Made by a program: the position numbers and the translations under genes
The notes under the pieces: generated by a model
What the model was told of the DNA's origin: nothing
Seen by the model: only the letters and a program-made list of their open reading frames with translations
Databases searched by the model: none
Shown here: positions 47,390 to 57,299 of the stretch, in pieces
Numbering within the stretch: the stretch's first letter is position 1
Layout of the letters: the number at the start of each line of letters is the position of its first letter
Assembly (NCBI RefSeq): GCF_002140715.2
Contig: NZ_NGLE02000001.1
Location: 3,314,001-3,378,000 of the forward strand
DNA from: Enterococcus sp. 4G2_DIV0659
GTDB lineage: Bacteria > Bacillota > Bacilli > Lactobacillales > Enterococcaceae
Direction of reading: 5' to 3'
Length of the DNA: 64,000 nucleotides

Positions 47390-47418
47390 ACTTACAAATT
47401 GTAAGTTGTGTGCTATAC
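47390..47418 (+). promoter_or_regulatory. HxlR-type gene promoter with operator over the -35
   Basis: CTTACAAATTGTAAG (47390-47404) has perfect 7-bp arms around a central A. Its first six bases are also the -35 (CTTACA), 17 bp from TATACT (47413-47418), which carries an extended TGC. A bound repressor would cover the promoter; autoregulation by the following gene is likely. Confidence 0.72.
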
Positions 47419-47439
47419 TCATGTCACGAGGTGAGGAAA

Positions 47440-47784
47440 ATGGATCAAGTAAAAACAACAGATTTTTCATTATGCCCCAAATTCGAGAAAGCTTTTGCGA
47501 TTTTAGGAAAAAAATGGAATGGTTTGATCATTGATGTTTTGTTGGAAAGAGGTCCTCAACGATTTGGTGAGTTAAGACAAAAAATTCCTGAACTTAGCGA
47601 TCGAGTATTAGTTGAGCGTTTAAAAGAACTTGAAGCTGAAGGAATCATCACAAAAGCAGTTCGATGCGATGAGAGCAGCCGTCTAGAATATTTCCTCACG
47701 AATAAAGGAAAAGACCTACAGCAAGCAATGGAACAAATTCAGTACTGGGCAGAAAAATGGGTAACAGCAGAAGAATGCAGTTGA
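47440..47784 (+). CDS. HxlR-family transcriptional regulator
   Basis: 114-residue winged-helix MarR-like regulator. It starts at 47440 after GAGGTGAGG; the frame is open to 47410 but that would cover the promoter. The HxlR pattern is plain: C12 in SLCPKFEKAFAILGKKW, then RFGELRQKIPELSDRVL (recognition helix, about 50-66) and the wing around SRLEYFLTNKG. An N-terminal cysteine at this position senses electrophiles or disulfide stress in YodB/HypR-type members; whether it does so here is inference. No oxidoreductase is adjacent, so the operator at its own promoter is the only target seen. Confidence 0.85.
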   Translation: MDQVKTTDFSLCPKFEKAFAILGKKWNGLIIDVLLERGPQRFGELRQKIPELSDRVLVERLKELEAEGIITKAVRCDESSRLEYFLTNKGKDLQQAMEQIQYWAEKWVTAEECS

Positions 47785-47809
47785 CCTAACGCTTAATATC
47801 TTGTAAACT
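47781..47809 (+). promoter_or_regulatory. pheST promoter, -35 overlapping the upstream stop codon
   Basis: TTGACC (47781-47786) and TAAACT (47804-47809) are 17 bp apart. The -35 includes the TGA of the HxlR-type gene, so T-box transcription starts about 30 nt after that gene. Confidence 0.65.
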
Positions 47810-47815
47810 GTAATC

Positions 47816-48062
47816 AATTGAATAACAAAAAATGTTGATGGAAAAGAGTAATTTGGCTAGATACGTAGAAGGGAAGATCTGTCTTAGACTGCAAACAGAT
47901 CACGTATCGAAAAATGAAGTTCACTTCCGGAGTTTGTTTGTTCCAAAGAGATCAGACCGGTGAAAACCGTTATAAGAATTGAGTGCATGATTTTTTATCA
48001 TGAATTAGGATGGTAACACGATAGCTCGTTCCTTTATAAAGGAGCGGGCTATCGTTTTTTCT
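47816..48062 (+). promoter_or_regulatory. T-box riboswitch controlling pheST
   Basis: This leader holds the conserved T-box TTAGGATGGTAACACG (48005-48020). A terminator follows: CGATAGC..CG..TCCTT pairs with AAGGA..CG..GCTATCG (48019-48054), then a T-run (48055-48060). Stem I contains the AGAGTAA motif (near 47845) and a hairpin arm CAGATC/GATCTG. TTC triplets at 47920-47922 and 47925-47927 are candidate specifier codons for uncharged tRNA-Phe, which fits the downstream genes. The exact specifier was not resolved by eye. The 332-base gap between genes is filled by this element and its promoter. Confidence 0.92.
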
Positions 48063-48116
48063 GTTCATTTTAAGTCAACTCAATTTGATTATCAAGCAAA
48101 AGAAAGGAATAGAATA

Positions 48117-49163
48117 ATGACATTAAAAGCTCAATTAGAAGCTTTAAGAGATGAAACCTTGACGAATATTAAAAATGTAGTCGATCTTAAAGCTTTAAAT
48201 CAAATCAGAGTAGAAACACTAGGAAAAAAAGGACCTATCACAGAAGTGCTAAGAGGAATGAAAGACTTGTCTGCAGAAGAACGTCCAGTTGTAGGAAGTT
48301 TTGCAAATGAGATTAGAGATTTATTAACTGAAGCGCTTGAAGCACGCAAAGAAGTGTTGGAGACAGCAGCTCTGAATGTAGCATTAGCAAAAGAAACGAT
48401 TGATGTGACTTTACCAGGAAAACAAACAACGCATGGTACGCGTCATGTGTTATCTCAAGTAATGGAAGAAATGGAAGATATTTTTGTCGGCATGGGTTAT
48501 CAAGTTGTCGAAGGCTACGAAGTAGAATCTGATCACTATAATTTTGAACGGATGAATTTACCTAAAGATCATCCAGCTCGGGACATGCAGGATACATTTT
48601 ATATCTCAGATGAGATTTTGATTCGTACGCATACATCACCTGTGCAAGCAAGAACAATGGAAAAGCATGATTTTTCAAAAGGGGCATTACGGATGATTTC
48701 TCCTGGGAAAGTATTCCGTCGAGATACCGACGATGCTACCCATAGTCACCAGTTCCACCAAATCGAAGGATTAGTAATCGATAAAAATATTACAATGGGT
48801 GATCTAAAAGGAACCCTTGAAGTTGTGATGAAAAAAATGTTTGGTGAAGACCGTAAGATTCGTCTTCGTCCTAGTTATTTCCCATTCACAGAACCGTCCG
48901 TTGAAGTAGATGTTAGTTGCTTTAAATGCGGTGGTTCAGGCTGTAACGTATGTAAACAAACAGGGTGGATAGAAATTTTAGGTGCCGGTATGGTTCATCC
49001 AGATGTTTTAAAAATGTCAGGAATCGATCCTAACGAATATAGCGGATTTGCTTTTGGTTTAGGCCCAGATCGAGTGGCAATGCTACGTTATGGTGTGAAT
49101 GATATTCGTAATTTCTATCAAAATGATTTGCGTTTCTTAAATCAGTTCAAGGTAAAGGAGTAA
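48117..49163 (+). CDS. pheS: Phenylalanyl-tRNA synthetase alpha subunit
   Basis: Catalytic subunit of the (alpha-beta)2 enzyme charging tRNA-Phe. 348 residues, normal length. An N-terminal coiled-coil tRNA-binding arm (about 1-85) precedes the class II catalytic core: motif 1 region [14 protein letters not shown], motif 2 [22 protein letters not shown] (read as two parts, about 200-220), motif 3 [17 protein letters not shown] (about 306-322). A zinc-like [12 protein letters not shown] insertion lies at about 262-273. AAAGGAAT precedes the ATG. It is under T-box control and co-transcribed with pheT, 6 bp away. Confidence 0.97.
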   Translation: MTLKAQLEALRDETLTNIKNVVDLKALNQIRVETLGKKGPITEVLRGMKDLSAEERPVVGSFANEIRDLLTEALEARKEVLETAALNVALAKETIDVTLPGKQTTHGTRHVLSQVMEEMEDIFVGMGYQVVEGYEVESDHYNFERMNLPKDHPARDMQDTFYISDEILIRTHTSPVQARTMEKHDFSKGALRMISPGKVFRRDTDDATHSHQFHQIEGLVIDKNITMGDLKGTLEVVMKKMFGEDRKIRLRPSYFPFTEPSVEVDVSCFKCGGSGCNVCKQTGWIEILGAGMVHPDVLKMSGIDPNEYSGFAFGLGPDRVAMLRYGVNDIRNFYQNDLRFLNQFKVKE

Positions 49164-49169
49164 TCGACG

Positions 49170-51593
49170 ATGTTAGTTTCTTATAAATGGTTAAGTGAAT
49201 ATTTAGACCTATCTAAAATTTCCGCAAAAGAATTATCTGATCAAATGTCTTTGACAGGTATTGAAGTTGAAGGTGTTGAAGTACCGCAAGAAGGGTTGAA
49301 AAAAATAGTAGTTGGAGAAGTGAAGGAATGCATTCCCCATCCAAATTCAGATCATCTATCGATTTGCCAAGTAGATATTGGTGAAGAAGAACTATCACAA
49401 ATCGTATGCGGTGCGCCCAATGTGAAAGTCGGTATCAAAGTTATCGTTGCGCTGCCAGGTTCTAGGATCGCTGGGAATCAGAAAATCAAAAAAGGGAAAA
49501 TGAGAGGCGAAGTCTCAAATGGTATGATTTGTTCTTTGCAAGAATTAGGATATTCAGATAATGTGATTCCTAAAGCTTATTCAGAGGGGATTTATTATAT
49601 GCCTCAAGAGGCAGTCAATGGTACAGATGTCTTTTCTTATTTAGATATGGATGACCAAATCATTGAGTTGTCAATCACGCCTAATCGAGCGGATGCATTG
49701 AGTATGCGTGGCGTTGCCTATGAAGTAGGTGCTATCTATCGTCAAACACCTCACTTCAATGATCAACCATTAAAAGAAGATTCCAGTGAGACAGCTACAG
49801 AGTATATATCTGTAGAAGTAGAGGATGAAAAAGATGTTCCGGCTTATCAAATCAGAATCATCAAGGATGTAAAAATTGCGGAAAGTCCTTTGTGGCTGCA
49901 AACCCGTTTGATGAATGAAGGGATTCGTCCAATCAATAATGTTGTTGACGTAACAAATTACATTCTTTTGTTATTTGGACAGCCTTTGCATGCATTTGAT
50001 TATGACAAATTAGATAGCAAAAATATTTTAGTAAGACGTGGAAAATCAGGAGAAGAGCTTGTTACCTTAGATGGTGAGTCGCGCAAGCTGTCTGATGAAA
50101 ATATTGTTATCACAAACGGCAGCGTTCCGGTTGCTTTAGCTGGCGTAATGGGTGGAGCAAATTCAGAAATCACAGACGGAACAACAACGGTTGCTTTAGA
50201 GTCTGCTTTATTTGATTCGTTAGCTGTGCGTAAAGCATCAAAAGAGTTTAACTTACGCAGTGAGTCTTCTAGCCGTTTTGAAAAAGGCATTAATCATGCA
50301 ACAGTCGGTGAAGCAAGCGATGTGGCCGCGGCAATGATTGCGAATTTAGCTGGAGGAACAGTGGTATCAGGAAAAAGTATCGGTTCTGAATTAACGATTG
50401 AGGATGTTAAAGTGAGTGTAACAATTTCTCGGATTAATGATTATTTAGGAACTGAATTAGATCAAGCCACTGTTAGCGAAATTTTTGAATCATTAGGCTT
50501 TAGTTTTACATTGGAACAAGAAAAATATAATGTGACAATTCCTCCAAGACGTTGGGATATTACAATTGAAGCAGATTTAATTGAGGAAGTTGCGCGGATT
50601 TATGGCTATGATAATTTACCGTCTACTTTGCCTAAAGGGGAAACGGTTGCGGGGAGTTTAACAAGTGGTCAATTATTGGTTCGTAAAATCAAAAATGTAT
50701 TAGAAGGTTGCGGAGCAAGTGAAGCAATCAGCTATGCACTGACTACAGAAGAAAAATCTCGTCAATTCATGATGAAAGAAAGCCAAACAACACGCTTGCA
50801 GTGGCCGATGAGCGAAGAACGTTCTGTTTTAAGAATGAACTTAATTTCAGGGTTGTTAGATGATGTGTCATACAATGTTGCTCGTAAAAATTCAACGGTT
50901 GCTCTTTACGAAATTGGTCGCGTATTTTACCAAGAAAATGATCCTCAAAAAGAACTTCCTCGTGAGGAAAACCATTTAGGTATTGCTTTATCTGGAAATC
51001 AAGCGATTAAGGACTGGCAAACGAAAGAAGAACCTGTAGATTTCTATACGCTTAAAGGAATATTGAACGTTTTATTTGAAGCTGTAGGTATTGAAGCGAA
51101 AATTTCGTACGAAGCAACGAAGGAAAACAAAGAACTACATCCAGGAAGAACTGCTTTGGTAAAATTGAATGAAACAGTGATCGGTTTTATTGGTCAAGTC
51201 CATCCAACCGTTGCTAAAGAATACGAAGTTCCAGAAACTTATGTAGCTGAATTAAATCTACAAGCAATCATAGAAGCTGAAAATGATGCTTTAGTCTATC
51301 AACAAATTTCAAAATTCCCAGCCATTTCAAGAGATATCGCTTTACTGGTTGACGAATCTGTAACGAATCAAACGTTAGTAGAAACGATCTCCAAGAATGC
51401 TGGAAAATTCTTGCAATCTATTCATTTATTTGATGTCTATCAAGGCGAGAATATTGCTGAAGGGAAAAAATCGATGGGGTATAGTCTAACTTTTGTAAAT
51501 GCTGAAGCTACATTAGTTGATGAAGAAATCAACCAATCATTAGAAAAAGTAGAAAAAGCCTTGGTCGAACAATTTGATGTAACAATTAGATAA
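49170..51593 (+). CDS. pheT: Phenylalanyl-tRNA synthetase beta subunit
   Basis: 807-residue partner of PheS. Domains: an EMAP-like tRNA-binding fold (about 40-155, with [16 protein letters not shown]); a B3/B4 editing region that removes mischarged tyrosine (about 210-390, with [15 protein letters not shown] and GVMGG); a B5 domain (about 405-480); a catalytic-like core; and a C-terminal FDX-ACB anticodon-binding domain (about 713-805, with [14 protein letters not shown]). The ribosome binding site is GGAG within the end of pheS. A strong terminator follows. Confidence 0.97.
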   Translation: MLVSYKWLSEYLDLSKISAKELSDQMSLTGIEVEGVEVPQEGLKKIVVGEVKECIPHPNSDHLSICQVDIGEEELSQIVCGAPNVKVGIKVIVALPGSRIAGNQKIKKGKMRGEVSNGMICSLQELGYSDNVIPKAYSEGIYYMPQEAVNGTDVFSYLDMDDQIIELSITPNRADALSMRGVAYEVGAIYRQTPHFNDQPLKEDSSETATEYISVEVEDEKDVPAYQIRIIKDVKIAESPLWLQTRLMNEGIRPINNVVDVTNYILLLFGQPLHAFDYDKLDSKNILVRRGKSGEELVTLDGESRKLSDENIVITNGSVPVALAGVMGGANSEITDGTTTVALESALFDSLAVRKASKEFNLRSESSSRFEKGINHATVGEASDVAAAMIANLAGGTVVSGKSIGSELTIEDVKVSVTISRINDYLGTELDQATVSEIFESLGFSFTLEQEKYNVTIPPRRWDITIEADLIEEVARIYGYDNLPSTLPKGETVAGSLTSGQLLVRKIKNVLEGCGASEAISYALTTEEKSRQFMMKESQTTRLQWPMSEERSVLRMNLISGLLDDVSYNVARKNSTVALYEIGRVFYQENDPQKELPREENHLGIALSGNQAIKDWQTKEEPVDFYTLKGILNVLFEAVGIEAKISYEATKENKELHPGRTALVKLNETVIGFIGQVHPTVAKEYEVPETYVAELNLQAIIEAENDALVYQQISKFPAISRDIALLVDESVTNQTLVETISKNAGKFLQSIHLFDVYQGENIAEGKKSMGYSLTFVNAEATLVDEEINQSLEKVEKALVEQFDVTIR

Positions 51594-51597
51594 TATG

Positions 51598-51639
51598 AAA
51601 AACCACCTGCCTTCAATAAAGAGTGTAGGTGGTTTTTTT
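51598..51639. terminator. Bidirectional terminator after pheT
   Basis: AAAAACCACCT (51598-51608) and AGGTGGTTTTTTT form an 11-bp stem with flanking A- and T-runs between convergent genes. Confidence 0.87.
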
Positions 51640-51648
51640 GAATACTAC

Positions 51649-52305
51649 TTAGACCCAGTTTCTAGACAGCCATCTTGAAAACTGAGAAATGGAAAAATTG
51701 ATGACAAAATACATGAATGCGACTAAACCATAAATCATAAAAACTTGTTCAGTTTGTGCATAACGCCCCATTAAAATATAGGATTTTCCGAAAAGTTCTT
51801 GCAAGGCAATAACAGAGTATAAAAAACTAGTGTCTTTAATTACTGTCACAAACTGAGACACAATTGCTGGTAAGACATTTCGAATCGCTTGAGGCAAAAC
51901 AATATACCAAAGAATTTGAAATTGACTAAACCCTTGGGAGCGAGCAGCTTCTTTTTGTCCGTTATCGACACCGTTTAAACCACCACGTATAATTTCAGCT
52001 AAGGCAGCGGTTGTAAAAACAGTAAAACTTACAATACCTGCGGGCGTCGATTTGATTTTGAAAATCAAGAAAATAACATAAATCCATAATAGATTCGGGA
52101 TGTTACGAACAATTTCGATGTAGACGCTAGCCAAAAATTTGAATGGGCCCTTTTTTTGATTACGCAATACAGCGAGTATCGTACCAAAAATCGTGCTTAA
52201 AATAATAGATACAAAAGAAATATACAGAGTAAGCTTCAAGCCATCAAATAAAAAGCGCAAATTATTATTGGTCAAAAGTTGACTCATTTGTTCTGGAAAT
52301 GACAT
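51649..52305 (-). CDS. Polar amino-acid ABC transporter, permease 2
   Basis: 218-residue permease of the HisM/GlnP class with about five membrane helices. The EAA-type coupling loop is EAARSQGFSQFQILWYIVLPQA (quoted in overlapping parts, about 137-158). It is the last gene of a four-gene operon on the minus strand, in the order ATPase, binding protein, permease, permease, the same order as the gluABCD glutamate system of Corynebacterium. AGGAGG lies 9 nt before the ATG. It forms a heterodimer with the preceding permease. Confidence 0.88.
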   Translation of the reverse strand: MSFPEQMSQLLTNNNLRFLFDGLKLTLYISFVSIILSTIFGTILAVLRNQKKGPFKFLASVYIEIVRNIPNLLWIYVIFLIFKIKSTPAGIVSFTVFTTAALAEIIRGGLNGVDNGQKEAARSQGFSQFQILWYIVLPQAIRNVLPAIVSQFVTVIKDTSFLYSVIALQELFGKSYILMGRYAQTEQVFMIYGLVAFMYFVINFSISQFSRWLSRNWV

Positions 52306-52317
52306 GTTTGCATCCTC

Positions 52318-53016
52318 CTATCGACTATAAGCTTTCTTATTATTTTCTTCTAATTTCCGAGCGAAGTTAGCTAGCGGGAAGCATAAAATAAAGTACAAAA
52401 ATCCCGCTACAGCAAAAGCTGGAATATAATTTAAATTAATGGAAGACCAACTATTTGCAGTAAACATAATATCCGCACCGGAAATGATTGCAACAGTCGA
52501 TGTGTTTTTAATCAAGTTAACAATTTGATTCGTCAACGGAGGCAACATGATTCGCCATGCTTGGGGCAAGACGATGTAACGCATCGTTTTACCGTAAGAA
52601 AAGCCTTGAGAATATGCCGCTTCAAATTGCCCTTTAGGAACAGCTCCGATACCAGAACGTACGACTTCTGAAATATATGCCCCGTGATAAAGACCGACAC
52701 ATAAAATTGCTATAGTAGTAGTTGAGAAGGTCAACAGTGGACTAACCAAAGGAAATCCATAATAAACGACAATAAACTGGATCAATAAAGGCGTGTTCTG
52801 GAAAAATTCGACGTAAATTCGGCTGACTATGTTTAACAGTTTATTTTTAATAGCTGATAAACTACCGAAGAATACACCTAATAACATGGCAACGAGCAGC
52901 GAACCGACGGCTAATAGAATAGTATAGAAGAAAGCATCGCTGAAAAGTTTCCAATCTTTAAACAGCGCTTCCCATCGATAAAACGCAAAAGGGCTTGTAT
53001 TTGCTATAATAAACAT
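52318..53016 (-). CDS. Polar amino-acid ABC transporter, permease 1
   Basis: 232-residue permease with about five membrane helices and the conserved coupling loop FEAAYSQGFSYGKTMRYIVL (about 146-165). It is related to the next permease but distinct, consistent with a heterodimeric channel. GGGAGG lies 7 nt before the ATG. Its stop codon is 12 bp from the next start, so the two are translated from one message. Substrate class (glutamate, glutamine, aspartate) is inferred from the family. Confidence 0.88.
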   Translation of the reverse strand: MFIIANTSPFAFYRWEALFKDWKLFSDAFFYTILLAVGSLLVAMLLGVFFGSLSAIKNKLLNIVSRIYVEFFQNTPLLIQFIVVYYGFPLVSPLLTFSTTTIAILCVGLYHGAYISEVVRSGIGAVPKGQFEAAYSQGFSYGKTMRYIVLPQAWRIMLPPLTNQIVNLIKNTSTVAIISGADIMFTANSWSSINLNYIPAFAVAGFLYFILCFPLANFARKLEENNKKAYSR

Positions 53017-53067
53017 CTAAATTCCTCCCAAACTCTATCTAACAAAGCTATTTAGAATCGAGATATG

Positions 53068-53889
53068 TCAATCTAGATTCCAAGTTTTGTAAATTTTTTC
53101 TAAGGTGCCGTCTTTTTGCCAATCCTCGATTTTTTTATCCAAGTAGTCATTTAATTCGGTATTCGCTTTTTTTGTAGCGATGCCATACTCTTGGGGGGAA
53201 AAGCCGTCTTTTAAAATTTCTGTACGATCATCAACGTAGCCAGTTAAAATAGATTTGTCGACAGAAAAAGCATCGATTCTTTTTGAAGTTAAAGCTGTTT
53301 TTAGTTCAGGGTAAGAGCCGAGTTCTTGGTATTTAAAGCTAATGCCTAGCTCTTTTGCTTGTTTTTCAATCGCTTCTTTTGTTGTTGCTGATTGGATCAC
53401 ACCAATTGTTTTACCATCTAAGCTAGCAGTATCTGTAAATTTATCAGCTTTTCTTACTAAAAAGCCAACTTCGTCTTTATAATAAGGTGTGGTGAAATGG
53501 TATGTCTCTTTTCGTTCATCCGTGATTGTAAAGGTAGCGATTACCATATCTAATTCACCATTATCCAATAGCGGGCCACGTGTTTTAGCCGTTACGCCAA
53601 CAAATTCTACATTATCCTCACTGCCAGTTAATTCTTTTGCAATTAATCTTGCGATATCAGGTTCCATTCCTTCATTTTTTTTCGTGTCAGGGTTCATATA
53701 GCCAAAGTTTGGGACATCTTCTTTAACGCCGACTTTAATGACTCCAGCCTTTTTTATTTTTTGAATATCAGTTGTGCCCTTGCTTTGAGAATTTGTAGAA
53801 TCTTTATCAGTTGACTCGCCGCATCCAACGATTAATCCAAGTAACAAAACAAGTGAGAATAGGCTTAATAGTTTTTTCGTCTTTTTCAT
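53068..53889 (-). CDS. Polar amino-acid ABC transporter, substrate-binding lipoprotein
   Basis: 273-residue solute-binding protein of SBP family 3. The signal ends in the lipobox LIVGC (Cys at 23), so it is lipid-anchored outside the membrane. The mature part starts with a Ser/Asp/Thr linker and then IQKIKKAGVIKVGVKEDVPNFGYM, given here only as its start (about 43-66). The hinge and ligand region include MVIATFTITDERKETYHFTTPY (two overlapping motifs, about 117-138), where Arg binds the substrate carboxylate. GAGGAGG precedes the ATG. Substrate probably glutamate, aspartate or glutamine. Confidence 0.9.
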   Translation of the reverse strand: MKKTKKLLSLFSLVLLLGLIVGCGESTDKDSTNSQSKGTTDIQKIKKAGVIKVGVKEDVPNFGYMNPDTKKNEGMEPDIARLIAKELTGSEDNVEFVGVTAKTRGPLLDNGELDMVIATFTITDERKETYHFTTPYYKDEVGFLVRKADKFTDTASLDGKTIGVIQSATTKEAIEKQAKELGISFKYQELGSYPELKTALTSKRIDAFSVDKSILTGYVDDRTEILKDGFSPQEYGIATKKANTELNDYLDKKIEDWQKDGTLEKIYKTWNLD

Positions 53890-53931
53890 TTAAAATTCCT
53901 CCTCATAGTAATTATTGTGATTGAAATTAAG

Positions 53932-54660
53932 TTAATTATGGATAATTTTACTCAAAAACTCTTTTGCTCGTTCATTTTGTGTGCTGGTGAAAAAGTGTTC
54001 TGGCGTGCCTGTTTCGATGATTTGTCCATCATCCATAAAAATAACTTTATCAGCAACTTGTCGTGCGAAGCCCATTTCATGTGTGACGCAAATCATTGTA
54101 ATATTTTGCTTAGATAAATCGATCATGACATCCAAAACTTCCTGGATCATTTCTGGATCAAGGGCAGAAGTCGGCTCATCAAAAAGGATGATTTCTGGAT
54201 GCATATTTAGCGCTCTAGCAATGGCAACTCGTTGTTGTTGCCCACCTGAAAGTTGGGCAGGGTAGGCATGGGCTTTGTCGGCTAAACCGACGCGTTCTAA
54301 ATACTCCATTCCAGTCTTCGTCGCCTCTTCTTTACTGATTCCTTTGACCTTGATTGGCGCCAAAGTAAGATTTTGGATAATGTTTTTATGAGCATATAAG
54401 TTAAAACTTTGGAAAACCATAGCGACTTTTTGGCGTACTTTTTGAACAGGCGCTTTAGCTTCAGTAATATCAATTCCATCTATAAAAATATGTCCATCAC
54501 TGACCTTTTCTAAACGATTGATACAACGGATTAAGGTACTTTTTCCTGAGCCAGAAGGACCGATGATAACGATTTTTTCGCCTTCGTTGACGTGTAAAGA
54601 AACATCTTTCAAGACGTGATGGTCGCCAAAAAACTTATTTACATGTTCTAATAAAATCAT
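53932..54660 (-). CDS. Polar amino-acid ABC transporter, ATP-binding subunit
   Basis: 242-residue ATPase of the GlnQ/HisP class, first gene of the operon. Walker [10 protein letters not shown] (about 34-42), Q-loop MVFQSFNLY, signature [15 protein letters not shown] (about 136-150) and Walker B IILFDEPTSALDPE (about 156-169) are all intact, with the switch His in VTHE. AGGAG lies 7 nt before the ATG. A promoter about 165 nt upstream leaves a long A/T-rich leader in which I see no convincing riboswitch. Confidence 0.92.
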   Translation of the reverse strand: MILLEHVNKFFGDHHVLKDVSLHVNEGEKIVIIGPSGSGKSTLIRCINRLEKVSDGHIFIDGIDITEAKAPVQKVRQKVAMVFQSFNLYAHKNIIQNLTLAPIKVKGISKEEATKTGMEYLERVGLADKAHAYPAQLSGGQQQRVAIARALNMHPEIILFDEPTSALDPEMIQEVLDVMIDLSKQNITMICVTHEMGFARQVADKVIFMDDGQIIETGTPEHFFTSTQNERAKEFLSKIIHN

Positions 54661-55125
54661 TGTTATTCTCCTTTATGTATAGATTTATCACATCTACTTG
54701 GTGACTTTTTGTGTGCGAACAAATAAGGTGAGTGGATATAAAAAGAAAAAATATGCTCTTTTTATAAAAATGAGAATAAAATAAGAATAGCGCAACTAAT
54801 GTTTCTCTTATTATAAACATGGATTATATAATGATATTGATTGTTGGTTAACTTCTCGTTTATAATAAAATAGCTATTTTGTTTTTAATCTTTATGTCAC
54901 GATTCTATTCTTTTGTTAATGTTAGAAATTATAACATAAGGTAAATTGGATTACTAGTTTTTTTTATTACTAAGAGTAAGAAAGAGAGGAAAACAAGCAA
55001 TCAAATAAAAAAATACTGCCTAAATAATGTTATAATAGAAGGAAAGTGATGAATAAAACTTGAAAAAAAACACTAAAAAGTAGAGAATAAGAGTGTTGGA
55101 AAAATACTGTAAAGGTTTGATTGAC
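54661..55125. other. Divergent intergenic region, ABC operon and murI
   Basis: 465 A/T-rich bases containing the ABC operon promoter on the minus strand and TGTTATAAT (55028-55036), an extended -10 for murI, on the plus strand. No ORF or clear structured RNA is visible. Confidence 0.55.
54823..54851 (-). promoter_or_regulatory. Probable promoter of the amino-acid ABC operon
   Basis: On the minus strand TTAACC (54846-54851) and TATAAT (54823-54828) are 17 bp apart. Confidence 0.55.
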
Positions 55126-55947
55126 TTGAGTAACCATGAAGCAATAGGATTTATAGATTCCGGAGTCGGTGGACTTACGGTTGTAAAAGAAGCATTACGT
55201 CAGCTACCGAATGAACGGTTGATTTATCTTGGTGACACAGCGAGATGTCCATATGGTCCCAGACCAGCAGAACAAGTTGTTCAGTTCACTTGGGAAATGA
55301 CTAATTTTCTTTTGAAGAAAAACATAAAAATGTTAGTGATTGCTTGTAACACAGCAACCGCGGTAGCATTAGAAGAGATTAAAGAGCAGTTAAATATTCC
55401 AGTTGTAGGTGTAATTTTGCCTGGAACTAGAGCGGCACTAAAAGCAACGAAAAAAAATCGTATTGGTGTTATTGGCACAGCAGGTACGATCAAAAGTAAT
55501 GCTTACGAGAAGGCGTTAAAAAGTAAAGCACCTAATACGTTTACGACTAGTTTGGCGTGTCCAAAATTTGTTCCCATCGTTGAAAGTAATGAATTTTACT
55601 CGTCAGTGGCTAAAAAGATCGTTTCAGAAACACTAGCACCTTTGCAAATAAAAGAATTAGATACATTAATTTTAGGGTGTACCCATTATCCATTGTTACG
55701 TCCGTTAATACAAAATGTGATGGGCAATCAAGTGAAATTGATTGATTCTGGTGCTGAAACGGTAAGCGAAGTCAGCATGTTATTGGATTATTTTGATATT
55801 GCGAATACGCCTCTACATGACAATGAGCAACATGAATTTTTTACCACAGGATCAGCTAAAATGTTTAAAGCTATCGCTGATGATTGGTTGAATTTAGAAA
55901 CAATCGAAATAGAACATATTAGATTAGGAGAAGTGAAGCATGATTAG
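55126..55947 (+). CDS. murI: Glutamate racemase
   Basis: Makes D-glutamate for peptidoglycan. The frame is open from GTG 55093, but AAAGG at 55111-55115 is 10 nt before TTG at 55126, and the protein from there starts [16 protein letters not shown], like known enterococcal MurI; product 273 residues. Catalytic cysteines are in IACNTATA and LGCTHYPLL (about 73 and 184), and the phosphate-free substrate loop is SGVGGL near 12. It overlaps the next gene by 8 bp and heads the murI, rph-rdgB, phosphodiesterase operon. Confidence 0.94.
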   Translation: MSNHEAIGFIDSGVGGLTVVKEALRQLPNERLIYLGDTARCPYGPRPAEQVVQFTWEMTNFLLKKNIKMLVIACNTATAVALEEIKEQLNIPVVGVILPGTRAALKATKKNRIGVIGTAGTIKSNAYEKALKSKAPNTFTTSLACPKFVPIVESNEFYSSVAKKIVSETLAPLQIKELDTLILGCTHYPLLRPLIQNVMGNQVKLIDSGAETVSEVSMLLDYFDIANTPLHDNEQHEFFTTGSAKMFKAIADDWLNLETIEIEHIRLGEVKHD

Positions 55948-57289
55948 ACATGATGGCAGGCAAGCAAAAGAATTAAGAAAAATCAAAATAGAAACAAATG
56001 TCTACAAACACCCAGAAGGCTCAGTGGTCATTTCTTTTGGCGATACTACAGTGATTTGCTCAGCAACCGTGGAAGAAAAAGTGCCACCATTTTTAAGAGG
56101 CGCAGGAACAGGTTGGGTAACAGCTGAATATAGTATGTTGCCAAGAGCAACCAACACACGGAATATTCGTGAAAGCGCTAAAGGAAAACTAACGGGTAGG
56201 ACCATGGAAATTCAACGGTTGATTGGTCGATCGTTAAGAGCGGTTATTGATTTAGAAAAATTGGGAGAAAGAAGTATCATTGTTGATTGTGATGTTGTTC
56301 AAGCGGATGGTGGTACTCGAACAGCAAGTATAACTGGTGCTTTTGTTGCAATGAAATTGGCAGTAGACAAGATGCTTCAAAAAGGAGAATTGACTGAAAA
56401 TCCGATCAAAGAATACTTAGCAGCTGTAAGTGCTGGTATTTTAAGTGACGGAAATTGTGTACTTGATTTGGATTATGTAGAAGATTCAGCAGCAGCTGTT
56501 GATATGAATTTAGTAATGACTGAGTCTGGCAAATTTGTGGAGCTTCAAGGAACTGGAGAAGAAGCAACATTTTCAGGTGATGAGTTAAATGCCTTACTAT
56601 TTTATGGAAAGACCGGTATTGAACATTTGATTGCTTATCAAAAAGGGGCGTTCATAGAATCTAGCCTTGAAGAAAATAGGGTTTCAGATGAGAAAACAAT
56701 TGTGATTGCGACAAGAAATCCCGGAAAAGCGAAAGAATTCTCAAAACTATTTGGTGAAAAAGGCTATCAGGTAAAAACATTGCTGGATTATCCTGAATTG
56801 CCAGATGTTCAAGAAACAGGAAAAACATTTGAAGAAAATGCCCGGCTAAAAGCAGAAACGATTGCTATGCTTTTAAAGCAACCTGTATTAGCCGATGATT
56901 CAGGACTGATTGTTGATGCATTGGATGGCATGCCAGGAATTTTTTCTGCTCGTTTTGCAGGTGAACCTACAAATAATGCGGCAAATAATGCAAAATTACT
57001 CCATGAATTAACAGGAGTACCAAAAGAAAAGCGGACGGCTAGATTTCATTGTACCCTTGTTTTTGCAGCGCCGAACAAGGAAAGCTTAGTTGTAGAAGCG
57101 GATTGGTCAGGTGAAATAGGCACAATCCCAAGAGGAGATAACGGATTTGGTTATGACCCGCTCTTTTTTATACCAGAGGAACAAAAAACAGCTGCTGAAC
57201 TTTCTGATGAGCGTAAAAATAAAATCAGCCATAGAGGAAAAGCCGTTGTAAAATTAAAAAATCAATGGGAAGATTGGTTGAACAATTAG
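55940..57289 (+). CDS. Fused RNase PH and XTP/dITP pyrophosphatase
   Basis: 449 residues joining two normally separate enzymes. Residues 1 to about 240 are RNase PH, which trims tRNA 3' ends with phosphate ([18 protein letters not shown] near 70-87, [19 protein letters not shown] near 116-134). Residues about 253-449 are RdgB/Ham1, which removes dITP and XTP from the nucleotide pool ([40 protein letters not shown]). The linker around 240-252 ([13 protein letters not shown]) is short and polar. The fusion is known in enterococci. The ribosome binding site TAGGAG lies inside the end of murI. Confidence 0.93.
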   Translation: MIRHDGRQAKELRKIKIETNVYKHPEGSVVISFGDTTVICSATVEEKVPPFLRGAGTGWVTAEYSMLPRATNTRNIRESAKGKLTGRTMEIQRLIGRSLRAVIDLEKLGERSIIVDCDVVQADGGTRTASITGAFVAMKLAVDKMLQKGELTENPIKEYLAAVSAGILSDGNCVLDLDYVEDSAAAVDMNLVMTESGKFVELQGTGEEATFSGDELNALLFYGKTGIEHLIAYQKGAFIESSLEENRVSDEKTIVIATRNPGKAKEFSKLFGEKGYQVKTLLDYPELPDVQETGKTFEENARLKAETIAMLLKQPVLADDSGLIVDALDGMPGIFSARFAGEPTNNAANNAKLLHELTGVPKEKRTARFHCTLVFAAPNKESLVVEADWSGEIGTIPRGDNGFGYDPLFFIPEEQKTAAELSDERKNKISHRGKAVVKLKNQWEDWLNN

Positions 57290-57299
57290 GAGGCTTTGC

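Noticed and set aside
54661..54822. Riboswitch in the leader of the amino-acid ABC operon
   Set aside because: The leader is A/T-rich with only weak pairings and no T-box, glutamine or lysine riboswitch signature.
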